Positions 1-6,443 of a stretch of DNA of 9,088 nt are shown one piece after another. The DNA comes from Methanobacterium sp. (lineage in GTDB: Archaea; Methanobacteriota; Methanobacteria; Methanobacteriales; Methanobacteriaceae): contig JADFDH010000015.1 in assembly GCA_018263005.1 (NCBI GenBank), positions 1 through 9,088 on the forward strand, read 5' to 3'. How positions within the stretch are numbered: the stretch's first letter is position 1; every line of letters begins with the position of its first letter. The notes beneath the pieces are model-generated. The model saw only the letters and a program-made list of their open reading frames with translations, was not told where the DNA came from and searched no databases. Made by a program: the position numbers and the translations under genes.

Positions 1-195
1 TATGGTGCGGGCTACATTCTCACCTAAAAAAAGAGCCCCTATGAACATGAAAATAGCCCCTACAATAAGTGATTTTTTCATATTAAGGGAACCACTCCCT
101 ACACAGGTGCCCATGGAATTACTCACATCATTAGCAGCTATGTTAAAGGCCATATAAGAGCTGATGATTATGCCTATTATCAACAACCAGTCCAT
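1..195 (-). CDS. PiT-family inorganic phosphate transporter, N-terminal part (cut by window edge)
   Basis: Sixty-five codons can be read on the minus strand from an ATG at 195 down to base 1, with no stop. The product starts MDWLLIIGIIISSYMAFNIA and continues with AANDVSNSMGTCVGSGSL, the N-terminal signature of PiT permeases (GxND-x-N-x-GT-x-VGS). PiT proteins are integral membrane carriers that take up phosphate, usually with a cation. Residues 3-20 form a first membrane helix and residues 44-58 a second. The start is well fixed, because an in-frame TAA lies four codons upstream and no other ATG intervenes. No Shine-Dalgarno sequence is visible, and a TATA-like box about 31 nt upstream suggests a leaderless or nearly leaderless mRNA. 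The C-terminal repeat and any PhoU-like neighbour lie outside the window. The family call is strong; phosphate as substrate is inferred from the family. Confidence 0.85.
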   Translation of the reverse strand, partial: MDWLLIIGIIISSYMAFNIAANDVSNSMGTCVGSGSLNMKKSLIVGAIFMFIGALFLGENVARTI

Positions 196-220
196 GGATA
201 TAATTTATGATTACAGAAAC

Positions 221-230
221 ATAAAATATT
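221..230 (-). promoter_or_regulatory. Putative TATA box of the PiT gene
   Basis: On the minus strand this reads AATATTTTAT. It is centred about 31 nt before the PiT ATG, which would place the transcript start within a few bases of the start codon. This fits a leaderless archaeal mRNA and the lack of a ribosome binding site. It is position and composition evidence only, in a generally AT-rich stretch. Confidence 0.4.
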
Positions 231-299
231 AATTAACCCAGCTAGAATTATATTCTTAACTATTTTTTCATGTTGTTTTACCACATCACAGATCACAAG

Positions 300-310
300 C
301 TTAAAATACT
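300..310 (+). promoter_or_regulatory. Putative TATA box of the SRP RNA gene
   Basis: CTTAAAATACT is centred about 25 nt before the predicted 5' end of the SRP RNA at 330, the usual archaeal spacing. The rest of 196-329 is AT-rich non-coding DNA separating the divergent PiT and SRP RNA genes. Apart from the two TATA-like boxes I see nothing specific in it. Confidence 0.4.
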
Positions 311-329
311 AAAACAAATCTAAATTAAC

Positions 330-946
<617 letters not shown>

Positions 947-971
947 CTTTATATTCATATAAATCTTAAAG

Positions 972-984
972 TAATATAAAAATA
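972..984 (+). promoter_or_regulatory. Putative TATA box of the CNNM/CorC-type gene
   Basis: TAATATAAAAATA is centred about 26 nt before roughly base 1003. A transcript starting there would carry a leader of about 11 nt to the ATG at 1014, or about 32 nt to the ATG at 1035. This is composition and spacing evidence only. Confidence 0.35.
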
Positions 985-1013
985 ACTCTACTGATGACAT
1001 ATCTGAAATATAG

Positions 1014-2333
1014 ATGCACACGCTGGGATGGGCAATGGATTTAATATATCTAGAAATTCTAATTATTCTAATTTTAGTAATCTTAAACGGTGTTTTTGCC
1101 CTTTCTGAGATTGCCATAATCACATCCCGAAGGATAAAACTGCAAAAGATGAGTCAAGCCGGTAACAAAAATGCTGACACAGCCATCGAACTTGCAGAAT
1201 CACCAAACCAATTTTTATCCACCATACAAATCGGAATAACCCTCATCGGTATTTTAGCCGGTGCTTTTGGTGGTGCAACACTTGCCGAAAATATATCCCG
1301 TAGCCTGGCAGGCATTCCACTTTTACAACCCTACAGTGAAGCCTTAGGATTCTTAATAGTGGTTCTGATTATCACCTACCTCTCCTTGATAGTGGGGGAG
1401 CTGGTTCCCAAGAGAATCGCCCTGAACAACCCGGAACAAATTGCGGTGAAAATTGCCAAGCCAATGAAGTACCTATCAAAAATCGCATCACCACTGGTTG
1501 CTTTACTCAGTTTATCCATGGAAGCAGTTCTCAAGATCCTCCAGGTGAAGGAAGCCCAGGAAGAAAACGTTTCAGAAGAAGAAATCAAACTCCTGATAGA
1601 AGAAGGTACCCAAACTGGGGAATTTGAGAAAACCGAGGAAGACATAATAAAACGAGTATTCCTCCTGGATGATAGAAGGGCCAGTTCACTTATGACACCC
1701 AAAACCGGGATAACCTGGCTTGATGTGGATGATTCCGTGGAAAACATTAAAGCAAAAATAACCGGAAGTAAAAGAGCCATGTTTCCAGTGGGAAAAAATT
1801 CCCTGGACAACTTTTTAGGTGTAATACAGTTAAAGGATCTTTTTGAGGTGGAAATAGAAAATGGGAACACCCTTAAAGAGTACCTTAAAAGTCCCATAAT
1901 AGTCCCGGAAAGTTCTGATGTTCTGGACATCCTCAACCTGTTTAAGGAATCTCAGGACAATGTGCACATGGCCATTGTTGTGGATGAGTATGGAAGTATT
2001 GAAGGATTAATCACTCTTAACGACATTCTGGAATCAATTGTGGGTGAAATTCCAGCCATGGACGAACCAGATGAACCCAAAGCAGTTCAAAGACCGGACG
2101 GGAGCTGGTTAATTGATGGGGCCATATCCATTGATGAATTTAAGGATATACTCCAAATCAAAGCATTATCTGATGAAGAAAAGGGTGTTTACCAGACTCT
2201 GGCCGGTTTTATACTGAATTATCTAGGTAAAATACCGGAGACTGGAGAATCATTCCAGTCCGAGAACCTTAATTTTGAAGTGGTGGATATGGATGGCCAC
2301 CATATTGATAAAGTGCTGGTATATCATAAATAA
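1014..2333 (+). CDS. CNNM/HlyC-CorC family membrane protein with CBS pair
   Basis: 439 residues with the full domain order of this family. A CNNM (DUF21) transmembrane domain spans about residues 10-175, with hydrophobic segments near 10-30, 68-90, 110-130 and 156-172; it includes the acidic ALSEIAIITSRR motif (29-40) and GELVPKR (128-134). Two CBS domains follow at about 225-290 and 293-346, including VDEYGSIEGLITLNDILESI, and a CorC_HlyC domain at about 355-437. Relatives are called hemolysin-like, but CorC/CNNM proteins are linked to magnesium export, and the CBS pair usually binds adenine nucleotide. A role in Mg2+ or other divalent-ion efflux is inferred. Start choice is open: ATG at 1014 has no Shine-Dalgarno sequence, while ATG at 1035 (residue 8) sits directly before the first hydrophobic segment, as is typical of the family, with a weak GGGATGGG upstream that lies too close. 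The family is certain; the first seven residues are doubtful. Confidence 0.92.
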   Translation: MHTLGWAMDLIYLEILIILILVILNGVFALSEIAIITSRRIKLQKMSQAGNKNADTAIELAESPNQFLSTIQIGITLIGILAGAFGGATLAENISRSLAGIPLLQPYSEALGFLIVVLIITYLSLIVGELVPKRIALNNPEQIAVKIAKPMKYLSKIASPLVALLSLSMEAVLKILQVKEAQEENVSEEEIKLLIEEGTQTGEFEKTEEDIIKRVFLLDDRRASSLMTPKTGITWLDVDDSVENIKAKITGSKRAMFPVGKNSLDNFLGVIQLKDLFEVEIENGNTLKEYLKSPIIVPESSDVLDILNLFKESQDNVHMAIVVDEYGSIEGLITLNDILESIVGEIPAMDEPDEPKAVQRPDGSWLIDGAISIDEFKDILQIKALSDEEKGVYQTLAGFILNYLGKIPETGESFQSENLNFEVVDMDGHHIDKVLVYHK

Positions 2334-2410
2334 AACTAATTTTAAGGGACTGTTCTATTAGAATGAATTTATTAACAGGCCCACCGCCAATATAAAGGCC
2401 AATTATTGGA

Positions 2411-2419
2411 TTTTCTTTT
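2411..2419 (+). terminator. Possible T-rich terminator after the CNNM/CorC-type gene
   Basis: TTTTCTTTT lies about 78 nt after the stop codon, in a 191-bp spacer that otherwise shows no gene. It fits the T-run type of archaeal terminator, but no hairpin precedes it and the support is slight. Confidence 0.25.
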
Positions 2420-2487
2420 ACTAGCTTTAACAAGAATTGGAATTATTAATGAATTGTTCATGGGAAAGAATAAGAATATCCAAGTAC

Positions 2488-2500
2488 AATTATAAATATA
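2488..2500 (+). promoter_or_regulatory. Putative TATA box of the UbiA-type gene
   Basis: AATTATAAATATA is a good match to the archaeal TATA consensus and is centred about 31 nt before the GTG at 2525. It would start transcription at or within a few bases of that codon. This supports both the GTG start and a leaderless mRNA. Confidence 0.5.
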
Positions 2501-2524
2501 GAATTAATTTTAAACCACTTAGGT

Positions 2525-3463
2525 GTGGGGGTAAGGGTAATCTGGCTAAATAAAATAGGTTTAATCCTTAAACTAGGACGTTTACCATTTCTTTTATTTG
2601 GTTTCCTATGTTTCACCAATGGTGCACTACTGGCAGTTACTTTTAACATGCCTTTTTTATGGGATAGATTTTTAGGAGGATATGCAGTTTTACTATTAGC
2701 CCATCTATCTGTTTCCTACAGCAATGATTACTGGGATTTTGAGGTGGATCACTACAACCAGCCCACCCTTTTTGCAGGGGGAAGTGGTGTTCTGGTTCGA
2801 AACCCGGAGCTCCGGCCGCTGGCAAAAAAGTTTGGAATCCTATTAATCATTTTATCCTTATCTCTGGCCGTAATCTTCTCTTTTATTTATTCATCCTTAA
2901 CATTTCTTTTAATCGTCCTTTTTGGGAATTTCATTGCGTGGTACTACTCAGCACCCCCATTAAAACTATCTTACAGGGGGTTAGGTGAGGTTGCAACTGC
3001 TCTGAGTGGATTTATCTTACCCGCAGCTGGTTACGTGGCGATTTGTGGATATCTGGATTTGAAAATAGTGCTGTTCACGTTACCATTCGTCATTTTCATG
3101 ACTAGCTTTATCTTAAGCGTTGAAATCCCTGATATGGAGGGTGATAAAAAAGGCCATAAAAACACTTTTATAGTGAAAAAAGGGCGGAAAATAGGGTTCA
3201 TATCTATTGGTTTGGTAGGGGTGATGGGAACTCTGTCCCTCATGCTCCTGTCTCTTTCAGGCATCTTCCCGGGGATCAACTTCCAGTTAATGGCTTTGAT
3301 GTCATTGTTCCTCACAATGGTGGGTTTGTACCTTCTCATCAGTCGCACAGCTAAAAGAGAAAGGGCAACCAAACTTGTAAATTGGAATATCCTGATTCTG
3401 GTAGTTTTCATCACTGTTTTTGATCTTTATTTACTGTCAGGGATTATAAGCACTTATTTTTGA
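2525..3463 (+). CDS. UbiA-superfamily prenyltransferase, MenA-like
   Basis: 312 residues, almost entirely hydrophobic helices, the usual size for UbiA enzymes. These membrane enzymes transfer an isoprenoid chain from a diphosphate to an acceptor. Both Asp-rich Mg2+/diphosphate motifs are intact: NDYWDFEVD at 67-75 and DMEGD at 203-207. YSAPPLKLSYRGLGE (141-155) is also typical. The segment FAGGSGVLV (83-91) after the first motif resembles MenA (dihydroxynaphthoate prenyltransferase) relatives more than the archaeal lipid enzyme DGGGP synthase, but the acceptor cannot be read from sequence. The start is GTG; no ATG lies near, a TATA-like box sits about 31 nt upstream, and the product begins MGVRVIWLNKIG. 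The 3' end overlaps the convergent VOC gene by 10 bp. The superfamily is certain; the substrate is unknown. Confidence 0.9.
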   Translation: MGVRVIWLNKIGLILKLGRLPFLLFGFLCFTNGALLAVTFNMPFLWDRFLGGYAVLLLAHLSVSYSNDYWDFEVDHYNQPTLFAGGSGVLVRNPELRPLAKKFGILLIILSLSLAVIFSFIYSSLTFLLIVLFGNFIAWYYSAPPLKLSYRGLGEVATALSGFILPAAGYVAICGYLDLKIVLFTLPFVIFMTSFILSVEIPDMEGDKKGHKNTFIVKKGRKIGFISIGLVGVMGTLSLMLLSLSGIFPGINFQLMALMSLFLTMVGLYLLISRTAKRERATKLVNWNILILVVFITVFDLYLLSGIISTYF

Positions 3464-3933
3464 TCCAGAACTGTTTCCACAAATTCAAGGGGCAAAGAAG
3501 ACTTTTGAGATATCTCTTTTAGTGAGAAGCCCTGTTGGGCGAATCTTCTCACCACGAATTCCAGGGGTTCACCCACCTCAATTATGTAACCATCAGGGTC
3601 ATAAAAACGCATAACCCTCTGCCCCCAGGGCTGTTCCTGTATCCGGTGGAGAAATTTAGTGTTAATTGAATCTAATTTTTCCTGAAGACGGTTCAAATCC
3701 TCGGATTCAAAGTAAAGTTCTAAAAAATTCTTTTTAACCCGGATATCTATGGGGTATGACTCCCCTAAAAGCCCTTGATAGTGTGCAGCGTCGTGTATGG
3801 CAAAACCGCACTTAAAGGCAACGTTAGCCCCGTGGTCCATTTCCACTTCCTGCTTTAAAACATCTTCATAGAATTTTCGGGATTTTTGAATGTCTTCCAC
3901 TGCAATTAATGGACATACATATTTGATTTTCAT
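3454..3933 (-). CDS. VOC (glyoxalase/bleomycin-resistance fold) family protein with C-terminal helical tail
   Basis: 159 residues. Residues 1-120 form one VOC domain: a first beta-alpha unit, PLIAVEDIQKSRKFYEDVL (8-26), a second half from about 66 with LELYFE, and the end motif YDPDGYIIEVGE (111-122). VOC enzymes normally bind a divalent metal through residues on the beta strands. Glu119 is in the expected last position, but the usual N-terminal His appears to be Cys7, so metal binding may be changed or lost. Residues 123-159 add a tail (RRFAQQGFSLKEISQKSSLP and onward) that looks like a helix-turn-helix; I recall similar tails on other VOC proteins, so it is probably a subfamily trait. The start is supported by AGAGG, seven bases before the ATG. 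The substrate is unknown; glyoxalase, dioxygenase or binding roles are all possible. Confidence 0.85.
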   Translation of the reverse strand: MKIKYVCPLIAVEDIQKSRKFYEDVLKQEVEMDHGANVAFKCGFAIHDAAHYQGLLGESYPIDIRVKKNFLELYFESEDLNRLQEKLDSINTKFLHRIQEQPWGQRVMRFYDPDGYIIEVGEPLEFVVRRFAQQGFSLKEISQKSSLPLEFVETVLDQK

Positions 3934-3960
3934 TTAATAACCTCTGATTACCCTATGCTA

Positions 3961-4034
3961 AATCTTCAGTAACCTTTAAATTTGCTTTACCTGTTGAAAT
4001 CTTTAGTAATCTTTAAATTTGCATTACGAGTTAA
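3961..4034. repeat. Two imperfect 37-bp tandem direct repeats upstream of the VOC gene
   Basis: Copy one is 3961-3997 and copy two 3998-4034, directly adjacent. They agree at 31 of 37 positions, with the core CTTTAAATTTGC shared (TTTAAATTT is exact and AT-only). The pair fills most of the 119-bp gap between the aminotransferase stop and the VOC start. Read on the minus strand, the copy nearer the VOC gene puts AAATTTAAA about 46 nt before its ATG. That would serve as a TATA box for a transcript with a leader of about 20 nt carrying the AGAGG ribosome binding site. A duplicated promoter or regulator-binding unit is an inference. Confidence 0.75.
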
Positions 4035-4052
4035 ATCATCATGATGTCTAAA

Positions 4053-5231
4053 TCAAAGGTCTTCCATCTTCTGGATGGCAGTTCCCAGTCTCTTCATACC
4101 CTCTATGATCTCTTCCTCACAGCAGTTGGAGAAATTCAGTCTCATGGTATTAGTTTCAGGGTTTTCAGTGTAGAATGTTTCCCCTGGTACAAAGGCAACT
4201 TTCTCTTTAATTGCCAGTTTAAATAAATCCATGGAAGACATTCCTTCCGGAAGGGTGACCCATAAAAACATCCCACCTTCAGGGGCTGTGTGTTTAACAC
4301 CCTCCGGCAGGTATTCTCTGATGGATTGGACCATCTGGTCCCTCTGGGACTTGTAGAGTTTCCTTATATTTTGAATATGGTTGTCCACGTTGTTATCCTG
4401 GAGGTACTGGTAGACCACCCTCTGGGTGAAGTAATTGGAATGGAGATCAGAGGCCTGTTTGGCAGTTACCAGTTTTTCCATAACCTCGGGAGGGGCCACA
4501 ATCCATCCCATCCTCATACCAGGGGAGACGATCTTGGAAAAGGTTCCAAAAAGGATTGAATCCGGGATCATGGATTTGATAGGTGGGATGTCCTCCCCCA
4601 TGAACCTGATCTCACCGTATGGGTTGTCTTCAACCAGGATGGTGTTGTGTTTTGTGAGAATTTCAGCAACCTCCCGTCTTTTATCTCGTGAGTAGGTTAT
4701 TCCCGTGGGGTTTTGGAAACTGGTGACTGAATAGAATAGTTTAATTTCTTCCTCTTTCAGGATTTTTTCCAGGGCCTCGGTGTCCACACCATCATCCAGA
4801 AGTGGTACGGAGTGGAATTGTGGTTCATATAATCCAAAGGCCTGTATCGCCGCGAGGTATGTGGGTCTTTCCATAACCACCCCATCATCACGGTCCAGGA
4901 AAACCTTCCCCACCAGATCCAGGCACTGCTGGGATCCATTGGTAATGAGAATATCATCCACTTCCACCTGGAGACCCTGCTTTTCATATCGCTGGGCTAT
5001 AAGTTCCCTTAAAGGACGGTAACCCTCAGTGGTACTGTACTGGAGAACCTTCTCTCCATCTTCAGTTAGAACCCGGGACGTGGCATTTTTAATGGCCTCT
5101 ACTGGGAAGGACTGTGGATTGGGAAGTCCACCAGCAAAGGAAATCATATCCTCATCATCGGTGACCTTCAAGATTTCCCGGACAAAAGACCTTGGTATTT
5201 TATTCATTCGACGAGCAAAACGGTGATTCAT
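4053..5231 (-). CDS. PLP-dependent class I/II aminotransferase
   Basis: 392 residues, full length for fold-type I aminotransferases. These enzymes move an amino group between an amino acid and a 2-oxo acid using pyridoxal phosphate. Key residues are present: the Schiff-base lysine K233 in FGTFSKIVSPGMRMGW (228-243), NPTG at 174-177 with Asn174, Asp202 and Tyr205 in EDNPYGE (pyridine nitrogen and ring contacts), Arg240 (PLP phosphate) and Arg364 in MRLNFS for the substrate carboxylate. The N-terminal MISFAGGLPNPQSFP and the YSTTEGYRPLRELIA stretch match the 2-aminoadipate/aromatic (LysN/ARO8-like) branch, also seen as the catalytic half of MocR regulators, but there is no DNA-binding domain here. 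The start is backed by AAGAGGA, six bases before the ATG. Substrate specificity is not determinable from sequence; it could serve aromatic, branched-chain or aminoadipate-type amino acids. Its neighbours give no help. Confidence 0.93.
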   Translation of the reverse strand: MNHRFARRMNKIPRSFVREILKVTDDEDMISFAGGLPNPQSFPVEAIKNATSRVLTEDGEKVLQYSTTEGYRPLRELIAQRYEKQGLQVEVDDILITNGSQQCLDLVGKVFLDRDDGVVMERPTYLAAIQAFGLYEPQFHSVPLLDDGVDTEALEKILKEEEIKLFYSVTSFQNPTGITYSRDKRREVAEILTKHNTILVEDNPYGEIRFMGEDIPPIKSMIPDSILFGTFSKIVSPGMRMGWIVAPPEVMEKLVTAKQASDLHSNYFTQRVVYQYLQDNNVDNHIQNIRKLYKSQRDQMVQSIREYLPEGVKHTAPEGGMFLWVTLPEGMSSMDLFKLAIKEKVAFVPGETFYTENPETNTMRLNFSNCCEEEIIEGMKRLGTAIQKMEDL

Positions 5232-5391
5232 GAAAAATCCTCTTAATTCGGTTTAATAAGTTTTAATGTAATTCTAAATAAAGTGATATTTCCCTAATCT
5301 ATAATATGAATATTTCATCAAGAATAACATTTACCATGAAACATTATTAATTCTCTTTATTAATGGATGGAACTCCCATCCTATGATCATA
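5232..5391. other. AT-rich spacer with a small hairpin after the QueG-like gene
   Basis: This 160-bp gap holds the upstream region of the aminotransferase (its AAGAGGA ribosome binding site is at 5238-5244). It also holds an inverted repeat, GGATGG at 5365-5370 and CCATCC at 5376-5381 with a 5-nt loop, 10 nt after the QueG-like stop. The hairpin is not followed by a T run on the minus strand, so it is not a convincing terminator. Several AT-rich stretches could be the aminotransferase TATA box; I cannot choose one. Confidence 0.4.
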
Positions 5392-6282
5392 TCATCTGAA
5401 AATTATTTTTTTACTCCCGTAACTGCGTACATGGTCCCATGCCTGATGGTACTTTTCAAAACCATCCCTCTGGGTGTACATGGTGGTGTTTTCCCTTTCA
5501 AATAGTTTCCGGTCTTCGCCAACTGGGCATACTTTGATACATATGCCACAGGGGGACCGGTATTCTCGCCTCAGTTTCCGGCTGCGGGTGGCACAGGAGA
5601 TCTTGTTAATTAGGGGAGGGAAATCATCTGTAGATCCAGTATCACCTTCGGAAGTTATCCTTTTAACGGGATATTCTGATTCAATAGCCCTCACTGGACA
5701 GCTCTCAGCGCAGGATAAACAACGGGTGCACAGGTCATCACCAGGAATGGGGGTTCCCTCCAGTCTAAGGGTGGTGAATATACTGGTAAAACGCACCCTT
5801 GGCCCCCATTCTGGTGTTAGGAGGATGTTATTCAAACCAAAGGATCCTAAACCCGCCAGATAGGCGGCATGTTTATGGGAAAAAAATGTTAAGGGTTTTT
5901 CCATGAGCACTTCAATATCACCGTAACCATCCCTTGGCAGGGGAATGGAAGGATAACCCTTCAAGGTAAGGAAGTTAACTATTTCATAGGCTTTCTCATC
6001 CAGTAGGATGTTTACAGTCTCGTAGAGTTCATGGTAATAGATGGAAGGGGCAGTTTCCACTATGGGGAGCTGCACTGGCAAACCAATCACCACCACTGTC
6101 TGTGCCTCGGGATAAATGGACTGTGGCCAGAAATCTGATGGTATCCAGCTGGAAAAATGTTGCGGGAGCTCTTCTGGGGGATTCTCCCACCGTTCCACCG
6201 GTGAAAAACCCACCATAGGTATTCCTAGGCCTGAACATTTATCCAGAAGCTCTGATTCAATGTTGGAAATTGCCGGTTTCAT
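5392..6282 (-). CDS. QueG-like (COG1600-type) double [4Fe-4S] protein
   Basis: 296 residues from the ATG at 6282 (numbering used here). The middle segment HAAYLAGLGSFGLNNILLTP (138-157), followed by EWGPRVRF, matches the AGLG-x-x-G-x-N-x-LL-x-x-P-x-x-G motif of epoxyqueuosine reductase QueG and its relatives. A ferredoxin-like part follows. Cluster one has Cys185, 188, 191 and 195 (CTRCLSCAESCP); cluster two has Cys245, 248 and 252 (CGICIKVCP), with Cys230 as the likely fourth ligand. QueG itself uses cobalamin and two [4Fe-4S] clusters in the last step of queuosine synthesis, but archaea make archaeosine, not queuosine, so this is probably a redox enzyme of another pathway. A GTG at 6294 would add four residues; the ATG fits the family start better, with a weak GTGGGG before it. 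The superfamily is secure; the function is unknown. Confidence 0.85.
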   Translation of the reverse strand: MKPAISNIESELLDKCSGLGIPMVGFSPVERWENPPEELPQHFSSWIPSDFWPQSIYPEAQTVVVIGLPVQLPIVETAPSIYYHELYETVNILLDEKAYEIVNFLTLKGYPSIPLPRDGYGDIEVLMEKPLTFFSHKHAAYLAGLGSFGLNNILLTPEWGPRVRFTSIFTTLRLEGTPIPGDDLCTRCLSCAESCPVRAIESEYPVKRITSEGDTGSTDDFPPLINKISCATRSRKLRREYRSPCGICIKVCPVGEDRKLFERENTTMYTQRDGFEKYHQAWDHVRSYGSKKIIFR

Positions 6283-6294
6283 TTGTAACCCCAC

Positions 6295-6442
6295 TTGTGC
6301 TTAATTATGTTTTTCGGTGGAAATAAAAATAGTGGAAGGGGAGTATGGTAACAAAAGGATGAATGAGTTAAATAAATTCTTTTTCATGGTTTTAACCCAT
6401 TCTTTACCATTTATTCCATTTTTTAACCAGTTCGTGAACTAG
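6295..6442. other. AT-rich spacer between the ATPase and the QueG-like gene
   Basis: This 148-bp gap has no gene. On the minus strand ATTTTTATTT (about 6321-6330) is centred roughly 44 nt before the QueG-like ATG and could be its TATA box, giving a leader of about 20 nt. The left part of the ATPase 3' hairpin described separately also lies here. Confidence 0.35.
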
Positions 6443-6443
6443 T
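6426..6443 (-). terminator. Hairpin at the 3' end of the ATPase gene
   Basis: Read on the minus strand, ACTAGTT-CACG-AACTGGT folds into a 7-bp stem with one G-U pair and a 4-nt loop. The first base is the last base of the ATPase stop codon. The hairpin is followed by TAAAAAATGG, not by a T run, so it is not an ordinary terminator. It may mark the mRNA 3' end or protect it, or be chance. Confidence 0.3.

Noticed and set aside
1376..1936. 186-codon open frame on the minus strand
   Set aside because: It lies wholly inside the CNNM/CorC-type gene in the antisense direction. The product is serine- and isoleucine-rich with no family motif, while the plus-strand frame has complete domains.
3031..3414. 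127-codon open frame on the minus strand
   Set aside because: It is antisense to the prenyltransferase gene, low in recognisable content, and explained by the hydrophobic codons of the real gene.
3961..4034. CRISPR-like array
   Set aside because: The two 37-bp units are directly adjacent with no unique spacers and are not exact copies, so this is a simple tandem duplication.
5365..5381. GGATGG/CCATCC hairpin as an intrinsic terminator of the QueG-like gene
   Set aside because: The stem is only 6 bp and no T run follows on the transcript, so I describe it in the spacer entry and do not call it a terminator.
5474..5863. 129-codon open frame on the plus strand
   Set aside because: It is the antisense shadow of the Fe-S protein, whose cysteine motifs and family signature are on the minus strand.
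6340..6346. GGAGTAT resembling the ATPase upstream repeat
   Set aside because: It is only a 7-base match, single copy, and in the opposite orientation relative to the downstream minus-strand gene. Chance is the simplest explanation.
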